A stretch of 64,000 nt of DNA from Cryobacterium zongtaii (GTDB lineage: Bacteria > Actinomycetota > Actinomycetes > Actinomycetales > Microbacteriaceae): NCBI RefSeq assembly GCF_002909375.1, contig NZ_PPXD01000007.1:248001-312000 (forward strand), given 5' to 3'. How positions within the stretch are numbered: the stretch's first letter is position 1; every line of letters begins with the position of its first letter. Positions 1-9,014 of the stretch are shown here, piece by piece. Both the position numbers and the translations under genes were made by a program. The notes beneath the pieces were generated by a model. That model saw nothing but the letters and a program-made list of their open reading frames with translations, did not search any database and was not told where the DNA came from.

Positions 1-487
1 CGTCGGCCAAAAGCGGACGTTTGGCGTTCCTGGTGCGGTTGCGCACAGCCTCAGCGGTAGTGCTCAGGGAGATCACCGTGGCGCGCCGCAGGTCCGCCCG
101 GGTGGCCGGGTCGAGCACCGCTCCCCCACCGAGCGACACGACGGCCCGCTTCTGACGTAGCGCGTCGGCGACGGCCGCGCGTTCGAGGTCCCGGAAGTGG
201 CTCTCGCCGTGAGTGGCGAAGATCTCGGTGATCGGGCCGTGTTCGGTGACGATGAGTTTGTCGGTGTCCAGGAACGGCACCCGCAGGGTGCGCGCGACCC
301 GTCGACCGATCTTGGACTTGCCCGACGCCATCGGCCCGATGAACACCAACGGGTACAGCGGCACATCCGCGTCGCGGTGCGGCTCCGCGCCCTCCGGCGA
401 CGCCGTGTCGCGCCGGTCGGGCGCCGGTCCGGGTGCGGCCGGCCATCCGTCGGCGGGACGAGAGGCGTCCGGGCTCAGGAACAGCAC
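1..487 (-). CDS. aroK: Shikimate kinase, 3' end cut by window edge
   Basis: Phosphorylates shikimate at the 3-hydroxyl with ATP, the fifth step of the shikimate pathway, in the cytoplasm. The minus-strand frame reads PLYPLVFIGPMASGKSKIGR, a shikimate-kinase P-loop (GxxxSGKS), then FLDTDKLI with the substrate-binding Asp and later VSLGGGAVLD. The C-terminus lies beyond base 1. The GTG at 487 lies one base past the aroC stop and gives a Pro/Ala-rich N-terminal extension of about 41 residues. An in-frame GTG at 364 gives a start closer to the usual family length. I keep the outer start because it sits in the operon junction, but this is unsure. It is last in the aroE-aroC-aroK run. Confidence 0.88.
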   Translation of the reverse strand, partial: MLFLSPDASRPADGWPAAPGPAPDRRDTASPEGAEPHRDADVPLYPLVFIGPMASGKSKIGRRVARTLRVPFLDTDKLIVTEHGPITEIFATHGESHFRDLERAAVADALRQKRAVVSLGGGAVLDPATRADLRRATVISLSTTAEAVRNRTRNAKRPLLAD

Positions 488-488
488 G

Positions 489-1697
489 CTAGAGCGTGGC
501 GTCGCTGGACGCCCCGGTGCGCAGGTTGGCCGGAATGTTGGCGAGGTAGGAGTCCAGGTTGCGCTTGGTTTCGCCCAACGAGTCACCGCCGAACTTCTCC
601 AGCACCGAGTTGGCCAGGACCAGGGCCACCATGGCTTCGGCGACGACGCCGGCGGCCGGCACCGCACAGACATCGGAGCGCTGGTGGTGAGCGGGTGCGG
701 CTTCGCTCGTGGTGATGTCAACGGTGCGGAGCGCGCGCGGGATCGTGGCGATGGGCTTCATACCGGCCCGTACGCGCAGCACGGTTCCGGTGCTCATGCC
801 GCCCTCGGTGCCGCCGGCCTTGTCGCTGGCGCGCAGGATCTGGTCATCGACCTGAACCAGTTCGTCGTGTGCGTCCGAACCGCGGCGGGTGGTGGTGAGG
901 AAGCCGTCACCGACCTCGACGCCCTTGATCGCCTGGATGCCCATCAGCGCGGCGGCGAGCTGGGAGTCCAGCCGGCGGTCCCAATGCACGAACGACCCCA
1001 GACCGGGTGGCAGGTTGTAGGCAAGGACCTCGACGATGCCGCCGAGAGTGTCGCCGTCCTTGTGCGCAGCATCCACCTCGGCGACCATGAGCGCGCTGGT
1101 GGCGGTGTCGAAGCAGCGCAGCGGGTCGGCGTCGAGGGTATCGACATCACCGGGACGGGGCAGCGAGGATCCCTCGGGCACACGAACCGGGCCGATGGAC
1201 AGGGTGTGGCTGACCAACTCGATACCGAGGCCGGCGAGGAAGGCACGGGCGACGGCGCCGAGGGCCACGCGGGCGGCCGTCTCCCGGGCGCTGGCGCGCT
1301 CGAGCACCGGACGGGCCTCGTCGAAGTCGTATTTCTGCATCCCAACCAGGTCGGCGTGGCCGGGCCGGGGGCGCACCAGAGGGGCGCCTCGGCCGCGGGC
1401 GAGCAGGGCGGGGTCAACGGGTTCCGGGCTCATCACGTCGGCCCACTTGGGCCATTCGGTGTTCCCGATCCGCAGCGCCACCGGGCCGCCGAGGGTGAGA
1501 CCGTGGCGGACGCCACCGGAGATGTTCAGTTCGTCCTGTTCGAACTTCATGCGGGCACCCCGGCCATAGCCGAGTTTGCGGCGCGCAAGGTCGAGACGGA
1601 TCGCATCTAGTGTGACCGGGATCCCAGCGGGCAAACCCTCGACAATGGCGAGGAGTTCGGGGCCGTGAGACTCTCCGGCGGTGAGCCAACGAAGCAT
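489..1697 (-). CDS. aroC: Chorismate synthase
   Basis: Converts 5-enolpyruvylshikimate 3-phosphate to chorismate using reduced FMN; cytoplasmic, last common step to aromatic amino acids. The 402 residues match the full family length. The N-terminus [21 protein letters not shown] carries the conserved GESHG signature, and further family segments include RPRPGHADL near residue 110 and [10 protein letters not shown] near 295. The ATG at 1697 begins directly at the conserved N-terminus, so the start is well supported. It lies 5 bases after aroE and 1 base before aroK, so co-transcription is expected. Confidence 0.97.
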   Translation of the reverse strand: MLRWLTAGESHGPELLAIVEGLPAGIPVTLDAIRLDLARRKLGYGRGARMKFEQDELNISGGVRHGLTLGGPVALRIGNTEWPKWADVMSPEPVDPALLARGRGAPLVRPRPGHADLVGMQKYDFDEARPVLERASARETAARVALGAVARAFLAGLGIELVSHTLSIGPVRVPEGSSLPRPGDVDTLDADPLRCFDTATSALMVAEVDAAHKDGDTLGGIVEVLAYNLPPGLGSFVHWDRRLDSQLAAALMGIQAIKGVEVGDGFLTTTRRGSDAHDELVQVDDQILRASDKAGGTEGGMSTGTVLRVRAGMKPIATIPRALRTVDITTSEAAPAHHQRSDVCAVPAAGVVAEAMVALVLANSVLEKFGGDSLGETKRNLDSYLANIPANLRTGASSDATL

Positions 1698-1702
1698 GCT
1701 CC

Positions 1703-2665
1703 CTATCCTTCCACAGCGCGGCCGGGCGCCGTCCCGTCGGCGGCGTCCAGTGCGGCACGCATGGCCTCCAGCACGGCCTCTTCGTCGGGGAGGGGCAGGA
1801 AAGGGTCGTTGGCCAGGAAGATCCGGATCTGCACGACGGCCTGGTGCAGCAGCATGGTGCGGCCGGACAGGGCCCGGCCGCCGGCAGCCGCCCAGGACCG
1901 GGCCAGGGCTGTGGGCCAGGGCGCGTAGCCCACGTCGAAGAGCAGGGTGTTGGCCCGCAACGCCGCCGGGAACTCGTACTGCAGTGCGGCATCGCCGGGC
2001 ATGGTGCTGATCACCAGGTCACTGACGCGGTCGGCGGCGGCCATGGCCGGAAGGCCCGCTACCGCGACGACGAGCCCGAGCTTGCGGCCGAGGTCCAGGA
2101 GCGGGTCGGCTCGGCCCGGCGTGCGGGCGATGATCTGCACGGTTTCGGCGCCGAGTTCGGCGGCGGTGACGACGGCGGATGCTGCGGTCGCGCCGGCACC
2201 GAGCAGGGTGACGTGGTTGGCCCGGTCCATGCCGGCCTCGGCCAGGGCACGCACCAGCCCGGCTACGTCGGTGTTGTAGCCGAAGAACGGCCGTGGCGCG
2301 GTTTCCGTCGTGCTGTCGTCGCCCTCCCCCACCGGTGCGTCGCCGAACCGCACAGTGTTCACGGCTCCGGTCAGGGTCGCGACACGGTCCAGGGTGTCCA
2401 GGCGCGGCTGGATCTCGTGCTTGAGCGGCATGGTCAAGGACAGCCCCAGCCACTCCGGGGTGAGGCCGTCCACGAAGCCGTCGAGCTCACCCTCGCCGAT
2501 CTGCACCGCCGTGTATTCCCAGTTCAGGCCGAGCACCCGATAGGCGGCAGCGTGCAGGGCCGGCGACAGTGAGTGCGCGATGGGCGAACCGAGCACCGCC
2601 AACCGGCGCCGCGGCGGCGTGCTGACTGAGGCTTGCGTCGGATCAACCATATTCGGGGTGCTCAT
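1703..2665 (-). CDS. aroE: Shikimate dehydrogenase
   Basis: Reduces 3-dehydroshikimate to shikimate with NADPH. The N-terminal substrate domain shows [17 protein letters not shown] with the Ser-Leu-Ser shikimate-binding motif. SLTMPLKHE carries the catalytic Lys. [13 protein letters not shown] is the Rossmann nucleotide-binding loop. The length (320) is somewhat above the family norm because of a low-complexity insert near residues 120-130 (GEGDDSTTE). Two ATG starts are possible, 2665 and 2650; both overlap the 3' end of mltG (by 23 or 8 bases) and neither has a strong Shine-Dalgarno, suggesting translational coupling. Confidence 0.94.
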   Translation of the reverse strand: MSTPNMVDPTQASVSTPPRRRLAVLGSPIAHSLSPALHAAAYRVLGLNWEYTAVQIGEGELDGFVDGLTPEWLGLSLTMPLKHEIQPRLDTLDRVATLTGAVNTVRFGDAPVGEGDDSTTETAPRPFFGYNTDVAGLVRALAEAGMDRANHVTLLGAGATAASAVVTAAELGAETVQIIARTPGRADPLLDLGRKLGLVVAVAGLPAMAAADRVSDLVISTMPGDAALQYEFPAALRANTLLFDVGYAPWPTALARSWAAAGGRALSGRTMLLHQAVVQIRIFLANDPFLPLPDEEAVLEAMRAALDAADGTAPGRAVEG

Positions 2666-4160
2666 CCATCCAGTCCAGCCACTTGGCGACGCCGGCGTCG
2701 TGTTCGTCCACGGTCGTTGAGAAGATGGTCTCTCCGGTATCCAGGTTCCACGTCACGAAGAATAGCCAGGTTCCGTCTGCGGGGTGCAGGGCCGCATCAA
2801 TGGCCAGGTCGCCGGGATTGCTGATCGGTCCGACCGGCAGACCGGGATGCACGTAGGTGTTGTAGGCGTTGTCTACGTCCGCCCGCTCGGCGTCGGTCGT
2901 CGTGACCAGGTGCGTTTTTCCGGTGCCGTAGGCGACGGTGGCATCGGACTGCAGCAGCCCGGTGTCCCACTGCGCAGGGTCGAGCCGGTTGTAGAACACC
3001 CGGGCGACCTTGTAGTAGTCGTCCTTCAGACCGGCCTCACGCTGGATCAGCGACGCCATCACGATGGTCTTCCACCGATCGGCCGGGGCGACTCCGGCAG
3101 TGTCGAGGGCCTCGAACTGGCGGTCGACGAGGGTCTTGAGTGCGTCGTGGGCGCTCGTCGCCGGCTGGAACGTGTACGTGGCCGGAAAGAGGAAGCCCTC
3201 GAGGCTGGTGGCCTCGGCAGGGAGCCCGAACCCGGACAGGTCGGCGGCCGCTGCCTGCAGGTCCTCGAGGGGGATGTCGGTACCCTCTGACATCGAGGTG
3301 AGCACGTCGACGGCAGCGGTTCCCTCGGGGATCACCACGGTGAGATCCTGGCGGCTGTCCGGGTCCTGCAGGGCCTCGAGTGCGGCCTGGGCGCTCATCT
3401 GCGAGGCCAGCTGGTATGCGCCGGGCTGGAAGACCGGGTCGGTCGACTGGGCGAGCAACAGGTCGTAGAAGGCGTCATAGCTCTTCACCACATCCTGGTC
3501 CACCAGGGTGTTGGCGATATCGGAACCGGTGTCGCCGTCGTGGATCATGACGAGCACCTCACCACTGCCGGAGCCCTCATAGTCCTCGGGAGCCTGCGTG
3601 GCGGCGACGAGCTGGCTGATGGGCCCCTGCAGGGCCAGGGCAGCGGCGCCCATCAGAGCGACGAGGACGAGGATGACGACCAGGCAGCCCCAGCCACCCT
3701 TGCGCGACTTCTTCTCCACCAGGGTCGGGTGGTCGGCAAGCCGGGCGCGTCGATTCGCGCGGGAGCCGGGGCGTCCGGCCTGCGCCGGGACATCCGGGGC
3801 ACCCGTCAGCTGACCGTCGGATGCGGGGGCCGGGTCGGGCGCAGTGCCGAACCCGAGCCCCGCGAAGGGATTGTGGTCGCTGGTGCTCACCGCGGCGGGC
3901 TCCTCTGGGGCAGGCTGCTCGTCCGGGTCGGGCTGTACGGGTGCGGTCCAATACGACAGAGGTGCCGGCGGCGCTGCCGGTTCAGAAGCTGCCGGTTCAG
4001 AAGCAGCCGGTTCAGAAGCAGCCGGGCCCGCATCCTTCTGCGCCGCCTGGGCCTCGCGGGCCGCCTGGGCTTCCCGCAGGGCCCGGCGGGAGGGCAGCGG
4101 CGTGTCGCCAGTGCCGCCCGAAGGGTTCGGGTCGGGGTTTTCCGGCGGACTTTTCGCCAC
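2643..4160 (-). CDS. mltG: Endolytic transglycosylase MltG (YceG-like)
   Basis: Membrane-anchored lytic transglycosylase that cuts nascent peptidoglycan glycan strands and is thought to terminate them. The product has a cytoplasmic N-terminal region of about 155 residues rich in Pro, Ala and Glu. One transmembrane helix follows (GWGCLVVILVLVALMGAAAL, about 156-175), then an extracytoplasmic YceG/LysM-like region and the catalytic domain. IVMASLIQREAG holds the expected catalytic Glu. The start is a GTG at 4160, 2 bases after the ruvX stop. The N-terminal region contains a five-residue SEPAA repeat encoded by 15-bp DNA units. It belongs to the alaS-ruvX-mltG-aroE operon, an order also found in mycobacteria. 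Confidence 0.93.
   Translation of the reverse strand: MAKSPPENPDPNPSGGTGDTPLPSRRALREAQAAREAQAAQKDAGPAASEPAASEPAASEPAAPPAPLSYWTAPVQPDPDEQPAPEEPAAVSTSDHNPFAGLGFGTAPDPAPASDGQLTGAPDVPAQAGRPGSRANRRARLADHPTLVEKKSRKGGWGCLVVILVLVALMGAAALALQGPISQLVAATQAPEDYEGSGSGEVLVMIHDGDTGSDIANTLVDQDVVKSYDAFYDLLLAQSTDPVFQPGAYQLASQMSAQAALEALQDPDSRQDLTVVIPEGTAAVDVLTSMSEGTDIPLEDLQAAAADLSGFGLPAEATSLEGFLFPATYTFQPATSAHDALKTLVDRQFEALDTAGVAPADRWKTIVMASLIQREAGLKDDYYKVARVFYNRLDPAQWDTGLLQSDATVAYGTGKTHLVTTTDAERADVDNAYNTYVHPGLPVGPISNPGDLAIDAALHPADGTWLFFVTWNLDTGETIFSTTVDEHDAGVAKWLDWMDEHPEYG
3973..4017. repeat. 15-bp tandem repeat inside mltG
   Basis: Three nearly identical 15-bp units (gctgccggttcagaa, with one c/t-type variation in the third) encode successive SEPAA pentapeptides in the cytoplasmic linker of MltG. 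The period is a multiple of three, so copy-number change would keep the frame. Confidence 0.85.
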
Positions 4161-4162
4161 GG

Positions 4163-4630
4163 TTACGGCCTTCCGGTCAGGTCAACGGACGTGCCGGCTG
4201 GTTTGCCCGAGGCACGTTCGGTATCGAGCGCATGCTGCAGAATAATAGTCGCGGCCACCTGATCGACCACTGGACGCTGCGTGCGGGTGCTGCGGCCTAC
4301 GGTTCGCAGGGCGGCCTGAGCCGACACCGTCGACAGTCGCTCGTCGACGAGCCGAACCGGCACCGACACCGTCGCGGCGAGGGTTTCGGCGAAGGAGACG
4401 GCATCGTCGGTCGACGCGGTGTGCCGCCCGGACAGCGCCAGGGGCAACCCGACGATCACTTCGACGGCATCCAGCTCGGTGACGATCCCGGCGATCCTGC
4501 CGAGGTCGGCAGCGTTCTTGTCCCGTGGCACGGTCTCCACCGGGGTGGCGAGCATGCCGTGGAAGTCGCTGCGGGCAACGCCGATCCGCACAGTGCCGAC
4601 ATCGATTCCCACCCGCACGCCCGATCGCAT
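4163..4630 (-). CDS. ruvX: Putative pre-16S rRNA nuclease / Holliday junction resolvase RuvX (YqgF)
   Basis: RNase H-fold nuclease of the YqgF family, linked in other bacteria to 16S rRNA 5'-end maturation and proposed as a Holliday-junction resolvase. The 155 residues are the usual length. The first motif GIDVGTVRIGVA carries the metal-binding Asp, VGLPLALSGRHT is the conserved central motif, and LVDERLSTV and DQVAATIILQ carry the distal acidic residues. The ATG at 4630 lies 3 bases from the alaS stop, so it is co-transcribed with alaS and mltG. Confidence 0.94.
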   Translation of the reverse strand: MRSGVRVGIDVGTVRIGVARSDFHGMLATPVETVPRDKNAADLGRIAGIVTELDAVEVIVGLPLALSGRHTASTDDAVSFAETLAATVSVPVRLVDERLSTVSAQAALRTVGRSTRTQRPVVDQVAATIILQHALDTERASGKPAGTSVDLTGRP

Positions 4631-4633
4631 GGG

Positions 4634-7288
4634 TTAGCGGGCCACCAGCGTGCGCAGCGTGCTGAGTGCCTCGGGGATCAGCTCCACCTTCGTGCCGCCG
4701 CCCTGGGCCAGGTCGTCCTTGCCGCCGCCGCCGCCGCCGAGAATACCGGCGAGCTGCTTGGCCAGCGCACCGGCCTTCTGGCCGGCGTCACGAGCCGCGG
4801 CGTTGGTCGCCACGATCACGACGGGCTTGTCGCCCACGGTCGCCGCGAGGGCGACGACGGCAGGGTCATTGCCCAGCCGTTCGCGGGTGCCGGTGACGAG
4901 CATCCGCACGTCGTCGGCGGAGTTCAGGGTGCCGAGGTCTTCGGCCACCACGGTGAGGTCGCCGATCCTGGTGGCCTGGGCCACGAGGGCGGGCACTCGG
5001 TCGCTGAGTGCACGGGCTTCGAACGAGGCGATCTTCTTCTCGGCCGCCTTCAGGCTCTGCATGAGATCCATGATCTTGGCGGGAAGCTGCTCACGCGGCG
5101 TCTTGAGGTTGCTGGTGAGCTGGGACACGATGGCCCGCTCGGCGGCGAGGTCGCGGAACGCCTCGAGCCCGACGAGCGACTCGACACGGCGGTTGGTTGA
5201 GCCGACCGACGCCTCGCTGACGAGGTTGATCATGCCGATCTCAGCGCTGGAGGCCACGTGGGTGCCCGCGCAGAGTTCGCGCGACCACGGGCCGCCGATG
5301 TCGACCACCCGCACGGTCTCGCCGTACTTCTCGCCGAACAGCGCCATCGCACCGAGCGCCTTGGCCTCGGCCAGCGGCAGTTCGCGGGTGCTCACCTCGA
5401 GGTTGTCGCGGATGGCGTTGTTGGAGATCTCCTCGATCTCGCTGCGTGTGGCCGGCGACAGGGCCTGGTTCCAGGAGAAGTCCAGGCGGAAGAAGCCGGC
5501 CTTGTTGTAGGAGCCCGACTGGTGTGCGTTCGGGCCGAGCACCTGGCGGAGCGCCGCGTGCAGGACGTGGGTGCCGGAGTGCGCCTGGCGGGCGCCGCGG
5601 CGCCAGTCGGGATCGACGACGCTGGTCGCGGGGTCGCCCACACCGACCTCGCCGCTGGTGACCTGCACCTTGTGGCTGATCAGGCCCTTGACGGGCTTCT
5701 GCACGTCGAGAACCTCGAGTTCGTAGCCGGGGCCCACGATGAGGCCGGCGTCGGCCTCCTGGCCGCCGGATTCGGCGTAGAGGGCGGTCTCGGCGAGGAT
5801 GACCTCGGCGATGTCGCCGGCGACCGCACGGTTCACTGATGCGCCGTCGACGATCAGGCCCAGAATGCTGGATTCGGTCTGCAGCATGTCGTAGCCGGTG
5901 AACACGGTCTCGCCGTGTGCGCGGAAGGCGCTGTAGACCGACAGGTCGGCCAGGTGGGTCTTCTTGGCCTTGGCGTCGGCCTTGGCCATGGCGCGCTGCT
6001 TCGCCATCAGGGTGTCGAAAGCCTCACGGTTGACGCTGAGGCCGGCCTCTTCGGCCATTTCCAGGGTGATCTCGATCGGGAAGCCGTAGGTGTCGTGCAG
6101 CAGGAACGCGGTGTCGCCGGGCAGTTCCGCCTTCTGGGCGCTCTTGGTCTTGGCCACGGCGAGGTCGAGCACGCTCGACCCGCTGGCGAGGGTGCGCAGG
6201 AAGGTCTCTTCCTCGGCGTATGCGGCCTGGCTGATCCGGTCGTAGTCGGTGGCGACCTCGGGATACGCGGCGCTCATGGCGTCGCGGGAGGCCGGGAACA
6301 GCTCGGTGAACGAGGCGGCGTCCACCCCGAGCAGGCGCATGGCACGGACGCTGCGGCGCATCAGGCGGCGCAGGATGTAGCCGCGGCCCTCATTGGACGG
6401 CATGACACCGTCGCTCATCAACATCAGGGAGGACCGCACGTGGTCGGCGACGATGCGCATCCGCACGTCGTCCTCGTGGTCGGCGCCGTAGCGGCGGCCG
6501 GAGAGGGCCGCGGCACGGTCGAGAACCGGGCGCACCTGGTCGATCTCGTACATGTTCTGCACGCCCTGCTTGAGGAACGCGACGCGCTCCAGGCCCATGC
6601 CGGTGTCGATGTTCTTCTTGGGCAAGTCGCCGAGGATCTGGAAGTCGTTCTTGCCGGTGCCCTCACCGCGGAGGTACTGCATGAAGACCAGGTTCCAGAT
6701 CTCCACGTAGCGGTCGTCGTCGGTGGCAGGACCGCCGTCGATGCCGAAGGCGGGGCCGCGGTCGAAGAAGATCTCACTGCACGGGCCGGCGGGGCCGGGC
6801 TGGCCGGTGGACCAGTAGTTGGTGTCCATACCGAGGCGCTGGATCCGGTGCTCAGGCAGGCCGAGCGCGCGCCAGTAGCCGAAGGCCTCGTCGTCGTTCT
6901 CGTAGACCGTGACCCAGAGGTCCTTCTCGGCGAAGCCGTAGCCGCCGTCGGCCTCGCTCGAGGTGAGCAGCTCCCAGGCGTAGCTGATCGCCTGCTCCTT
7001 GAAGTAGTCGCCGAAAGAGAAGTTGCCGCTCATCTGGAAGAAGGTGCCGTGCCGCGGCGTCTTACCGACCTCTTCGATGTCGTTGGTGCGGATGCACTTC
7101 TGCACGCTGGTGGCCCTGGGGAACGGGGCGGGTACCAGACCGGTGAGGTAGGGCACGAACGGCACCATGCCGGCCACGGTGAAGAGGAGGGAGGGGTCAT
7201 CGCTCACGAGCGACGCCGACGGGACAACGGTGTGTCCACGGTCGGCGAAGAAGTCGAGCCAGCGCCCGCGAATGTCGGCAGTCTGCAT
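4634..7288 (-). CDS. alaS: Alanine--tRNA ligase
   Basis: Class II aminoacyl-tRNA synthetase charging tRNA-Ala, with an editing domain that clears Ser/Gly-tRNA-Ala. The 884 residues are full length. The N-terminus MQTADIRGRWLDFFADRGH is canonical, which places the start at ATG 7288 although the frame is open further upstream. The editing site shows HSGTHVLH near residue 565 and CAGTHV near 670. The C-terminal C-Ala domain has the glycine-rich loop GILGGGGGGKDD. It follows two small membrane-associated genes and precedes ruvX by 3 bases. Confidence 0.98.
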   Translation of the reverse strand: MQTADIRGRWLDFFADRGHTVVPSASLVSDDPSLLFTVAGMVPFVPYLTGLVPAPFPRATSVQKCIRTNDIEEVGKTPRHGTFFQMSGNFSFGDYFKEQAISYAWELLTSSEADGGYGFAEKDLWVTVYENDDEAFGYWRALGLPEHRIQRLGMDTNYWSTGQPGPAGPCSEIFFDRGPAFGIDGGPATDDDRYVEIWNLVFMQYLRGEGTGKNDFQILGDLPKKNIDTGMGLERVAFLKQGVQNMYEIDQVRPVLDRAAALSGRRYGADHEDDVRMRIVADHVRSSLMLMSDGVMPSNEGRGYILRRLMRRSVRAMRLLGVDAASFTELFPASRDAMSAAYPEVATDYDRISQAAYAEEETFLRTLASGSSVLDLAVAKTKSAQKAELPGDTAFLLHDTYGFPIEITLEMAEEAGLSVNREAFDTLMAKQRAMAKADAKAKKTHLADLSVYSAFRAHGETVFTGYDMLQTESSILGLIVDGASVNRAVAGDIAEVILAETALYAESGGQEADAGLIVGPGYELEVLDVQKPVKGLISHKVQVTSGEVGVGDPATSVVDPDWRRGARQAHSGTHVLHAALRQVLGPNAHQSGSYNKAGFFRLDFSWNQALSPATRSEIEEISNNAIRDNLEVSTRELPLAEAKALGAMALFGEKYGETVRVVDIGGPWSRELCAGTHVASSAEIGMINLVSEASVGSTNRRVESLVGLEAFRDLAAERAIVSQLTSNLKTPREQLPAKIMDLMQSLKAAEKKIASFEARALSDRVPALVAQATRIGDLTVVAEDLGTLNSADDVRMLVTGTRERLGNDPAVVALAATVGDKPVVIVATNAAARDAGQKAGALAKQLAGILGGGGGGKDDLAQGGGTKVELIPEALSTLRTLVAR

Positions 7289-7352
7289 GGGGTCCGTACT
7301 GTTACTGGATCGGTAATCCGACCGGGGGAATTGCGGTGGGAAGGGAAGTGGT

Positions 7353-7574
7353 TTAGGGCTTTGACAGCTCTTCGATGGTCTCTTCTGCCTCGCCGAGTGC
7401 GGCGTGCAGTTCGGCTTCGCGTTTGCGGTAGCCCTCGGAGATGGCCTCGCCGAATTCGCGGGTCTTGGCGTCAAGATCGGTGAAGAACCGCTTGCCCTGC
7501 TGGGTCTTGTTCACCTCGTGGGCGGCAACAAATCCGATTCCGACGCCGACGACTAACCAGATGAAATTCTTCAT
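7353..7574 (-). CDS. Small conserved membrane-anchored protein of unknown function
   Basis: A 73-residue protein with one N-terminal hydrophobic helix (FIWLVVGVGIGFVAAHEV, about residues 3-20) followed by a charged, probably coiled-coil tail rich in Glu, Lys and Arg. No catalytic motif is visible. A small membrane protein between the DUF948 gene and alaS is a recurrent actinobacterial arrangement (some copies are called DUF6167), but I cannot confirm the family by eye. The ATG at 7574 has agggagca upstream (minus strand), a good ribosome-binding site. Confidence 0.75.
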   Translation of the reverse strand: MKNFIWLVVGVGIGFVAAHEVNKTQQGKRFFTDLDAKTREFGEAISEGYRKREAELHAALGEAEETIEELSKP

Positions 7575-7676
7575 GGCATGTGCTCCCTGAGTTTGAGGAA
7601 TGGGTGGCTGTGGGCCGGGGCACCCGCTGGTCCAGCGGGCCGAGGTCCTGACAGGCTGCTTTCCAGCGTAGTGGAC

Positions 7677-8042
7677 TTACTTCGTGCCTCGACGGGGCTT
7701 GGAGGCCCTGAAGGCCGCCCGGACACCGGCGGAGAATCCGGCGAGCTTGATCAGGGGGCCGCCGACGGTGGCCGCGAACAGCGCGACCATTGCGGACACG
7801 TTTCCGGTGACCTCGGCGACATTCGTGGTGATTGTGTCGATCGTGGCCAGCTGGTGGTTGGTCTGGGCGACGGTGCTCGTCGTCTCCTCGAGCAGCGGGG
7901 TCACGTTATGGCTGAGGTCGCGGATGGCGAGAGTGGTCTCGTCGAACACCCGGCCGAGCTTGATCAACGGGATGGCGAGGAACGCCACCAGAACAGCGAA
8001 AACGCCAGCGGCAATCAGGCCGGCGATATCTCCACCAGTCAT
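7677..8042 (-). CDS. DUF948 domain-containing membrane protein
   Basis: A 121-residue protein starting MTGGDIAGLIAAGVFAVLVAFL, a single N-terminal transmembrane helix, followed by an amphipathic helix region with T/S-rich heptads (ETTSTVAQTNHQLATID). This matches DUF948 proteins, which resemble small methyl-accepting-chemotaxis-like coiled coils; their function is unknown. The open frame extends 12 codons upstream, but ATG 8042 begins at the conserved N-terminus. It lies downstream of rpsD, separated by a strong hairpin, so it may also have its own promoter. Confidence 0.85.
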   Translation of the reverse strand: MTGGDIAGLIAAGVFAVLVAFLAIPLIKLGRVFDETTLAIRDLSHNVTPLLEETTSTVAQTNHQLATIDTITTNVAEVTGNVSAMVALFAATVGGPLIKLAGFSAGVRAAFRASKPRRGTK

Positions 8043-8076
8043 TCGGCACCATCCATTTCGATTAGGCACAGCACGC

Positions 8077-8107
8077 AAAAGGGCGGATCACCTAGGTGAT
8101 CCGCCCT
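8077..8107 (-). terminator. Rho-independent terminator of rpsD
   Basis: Bases 8080-8107 form a perfect 28-base palindrome (arms agggcggatcac / gtgatccgccct around ctag). On the minus strand it is followed by TTTT. It lies 45 bases past the rpsD stop. Confidence 0.85.
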
Positions 8108-8151
8108 CAAGCGTAGTTCAGTTCCGGCGAATCGAGACGCGCCGGGAGTGA

Positions 8152-8781
8152 CTAGCGTGCTGCGTAGTACTCAACGACGAGCTGGACTTCACAGGTCACG
8201 GGGATCTCGATGCGCTTCGGGGCGCGAACGAGGCGGGCCTGCAGCTTGTCGAGTTCAACCTCGAGGTACGGCGGGAGCTTGGGCAGCAGGTCGACGTGAC
8301 CGCCGGCCGCGGCAACCTGGAAAGGCTCGGTGCCCTCGCTCTTGGCCTTGACGTGGATGAGCTGACCCGGCTTCACGCGGAAGGAGGGACGGTCGACCAG
8401 CTGGCCGTCGACGAGGATGTGGCGGTGCACAACCATCTGACGGGCCTGGGCGGTGGTGCGGGCGATGGCCGAACGCACGAGGAGGGCGTCGAGACGGGTC
8501 TCGAGGATCTCGACGAGGTTTTCACCGGTCAGGCCCTGGCGGCGACGCGCTTCTTCGAAGGCGATCTTGAGCTGGGCTTCGCGGATGCCGTACTGGGCAC
8601 GTAAGCGCTGCTTTTCGCGCAGACGCACGGCGTAGTCCGAATCGGTCTTGCGCTTGGTGCGGCCGTGCTCGCCCGGAGCGTAGGGACGCTTCTCGAGGTA
8701 CTTGGCGGCCTTCGGGGTCAGGGCGATGCCCAGGGCCCGCGAGAGGCGGGTCTTGCTACGGGTACGTGACTTGGTAGACAC
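8152..8781 (-). CDS. rpsD: 30S ribosomal protein S4
   Basis: Primary 16S rRNA-binding protein that nucleates 30S assembly. The 209-residue product begins STKSRTRSKTRLSRALGI, and the S4 RNA-binding domain lies around residues 98-160 (ETRLDALLVRSAIARTTAQA). The start is GTG at 8781, chosen over the longer open frame because it begins at the conserved N-terminus and has AAAGGA upstream. As in many Actinobacteria outside the mycobacterial alpha-operon arrangement, it is unlinked to rpoA here and sits beside the alaS cluster. Confidence 0.97.
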   Translation of the reverse strand: MSTKSRTRSKTRLSRALGIALTPKAAKYLEKRPYAPGEHGRTKRKTDSDYAVRLREKQRLRAQYGIREAQLKIAFEEARRRQGLTGENLVEILETRLDALLVRSAIARTTAQARQMVVHRHILVDGQLVDRPSFRVKPGQLIHVKAKSEGTEPFQVAAAGGHVDLLPKLPPYLEVELDKLQARLVRAPKRIEIPVTCEVQLVVEYYAAR

Positions 8782-9014
8782 AGTGTCCTTTCGGATGGAT
8801 CTGAAAAATGGATACCAGGGCGCCGGGCCGGCCGCGAACGGCAGCACAAGGCGTCATGGGAGATCAGAGGGGTGGGTGCCACGGGCCGCCCGGCTACAGG
8901 GCGAATCCACTCCAACTTAGGTTGTGTACGCAGCCGCATGACAAAACCAGTTGTAGGCGAGGTCAAGGCTAGCACACGGGTGCCCCCGTGGCCGGGCTTT
9001 CGACACGCCCCGGT

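Noticed and set aside
7289-7474. N-terminal extension of alaS beyond ATG 7288
   Set aside because: Arg/Pro-rich shadow of the small membrane gene; AlaS homology begins at MQTADIRG.
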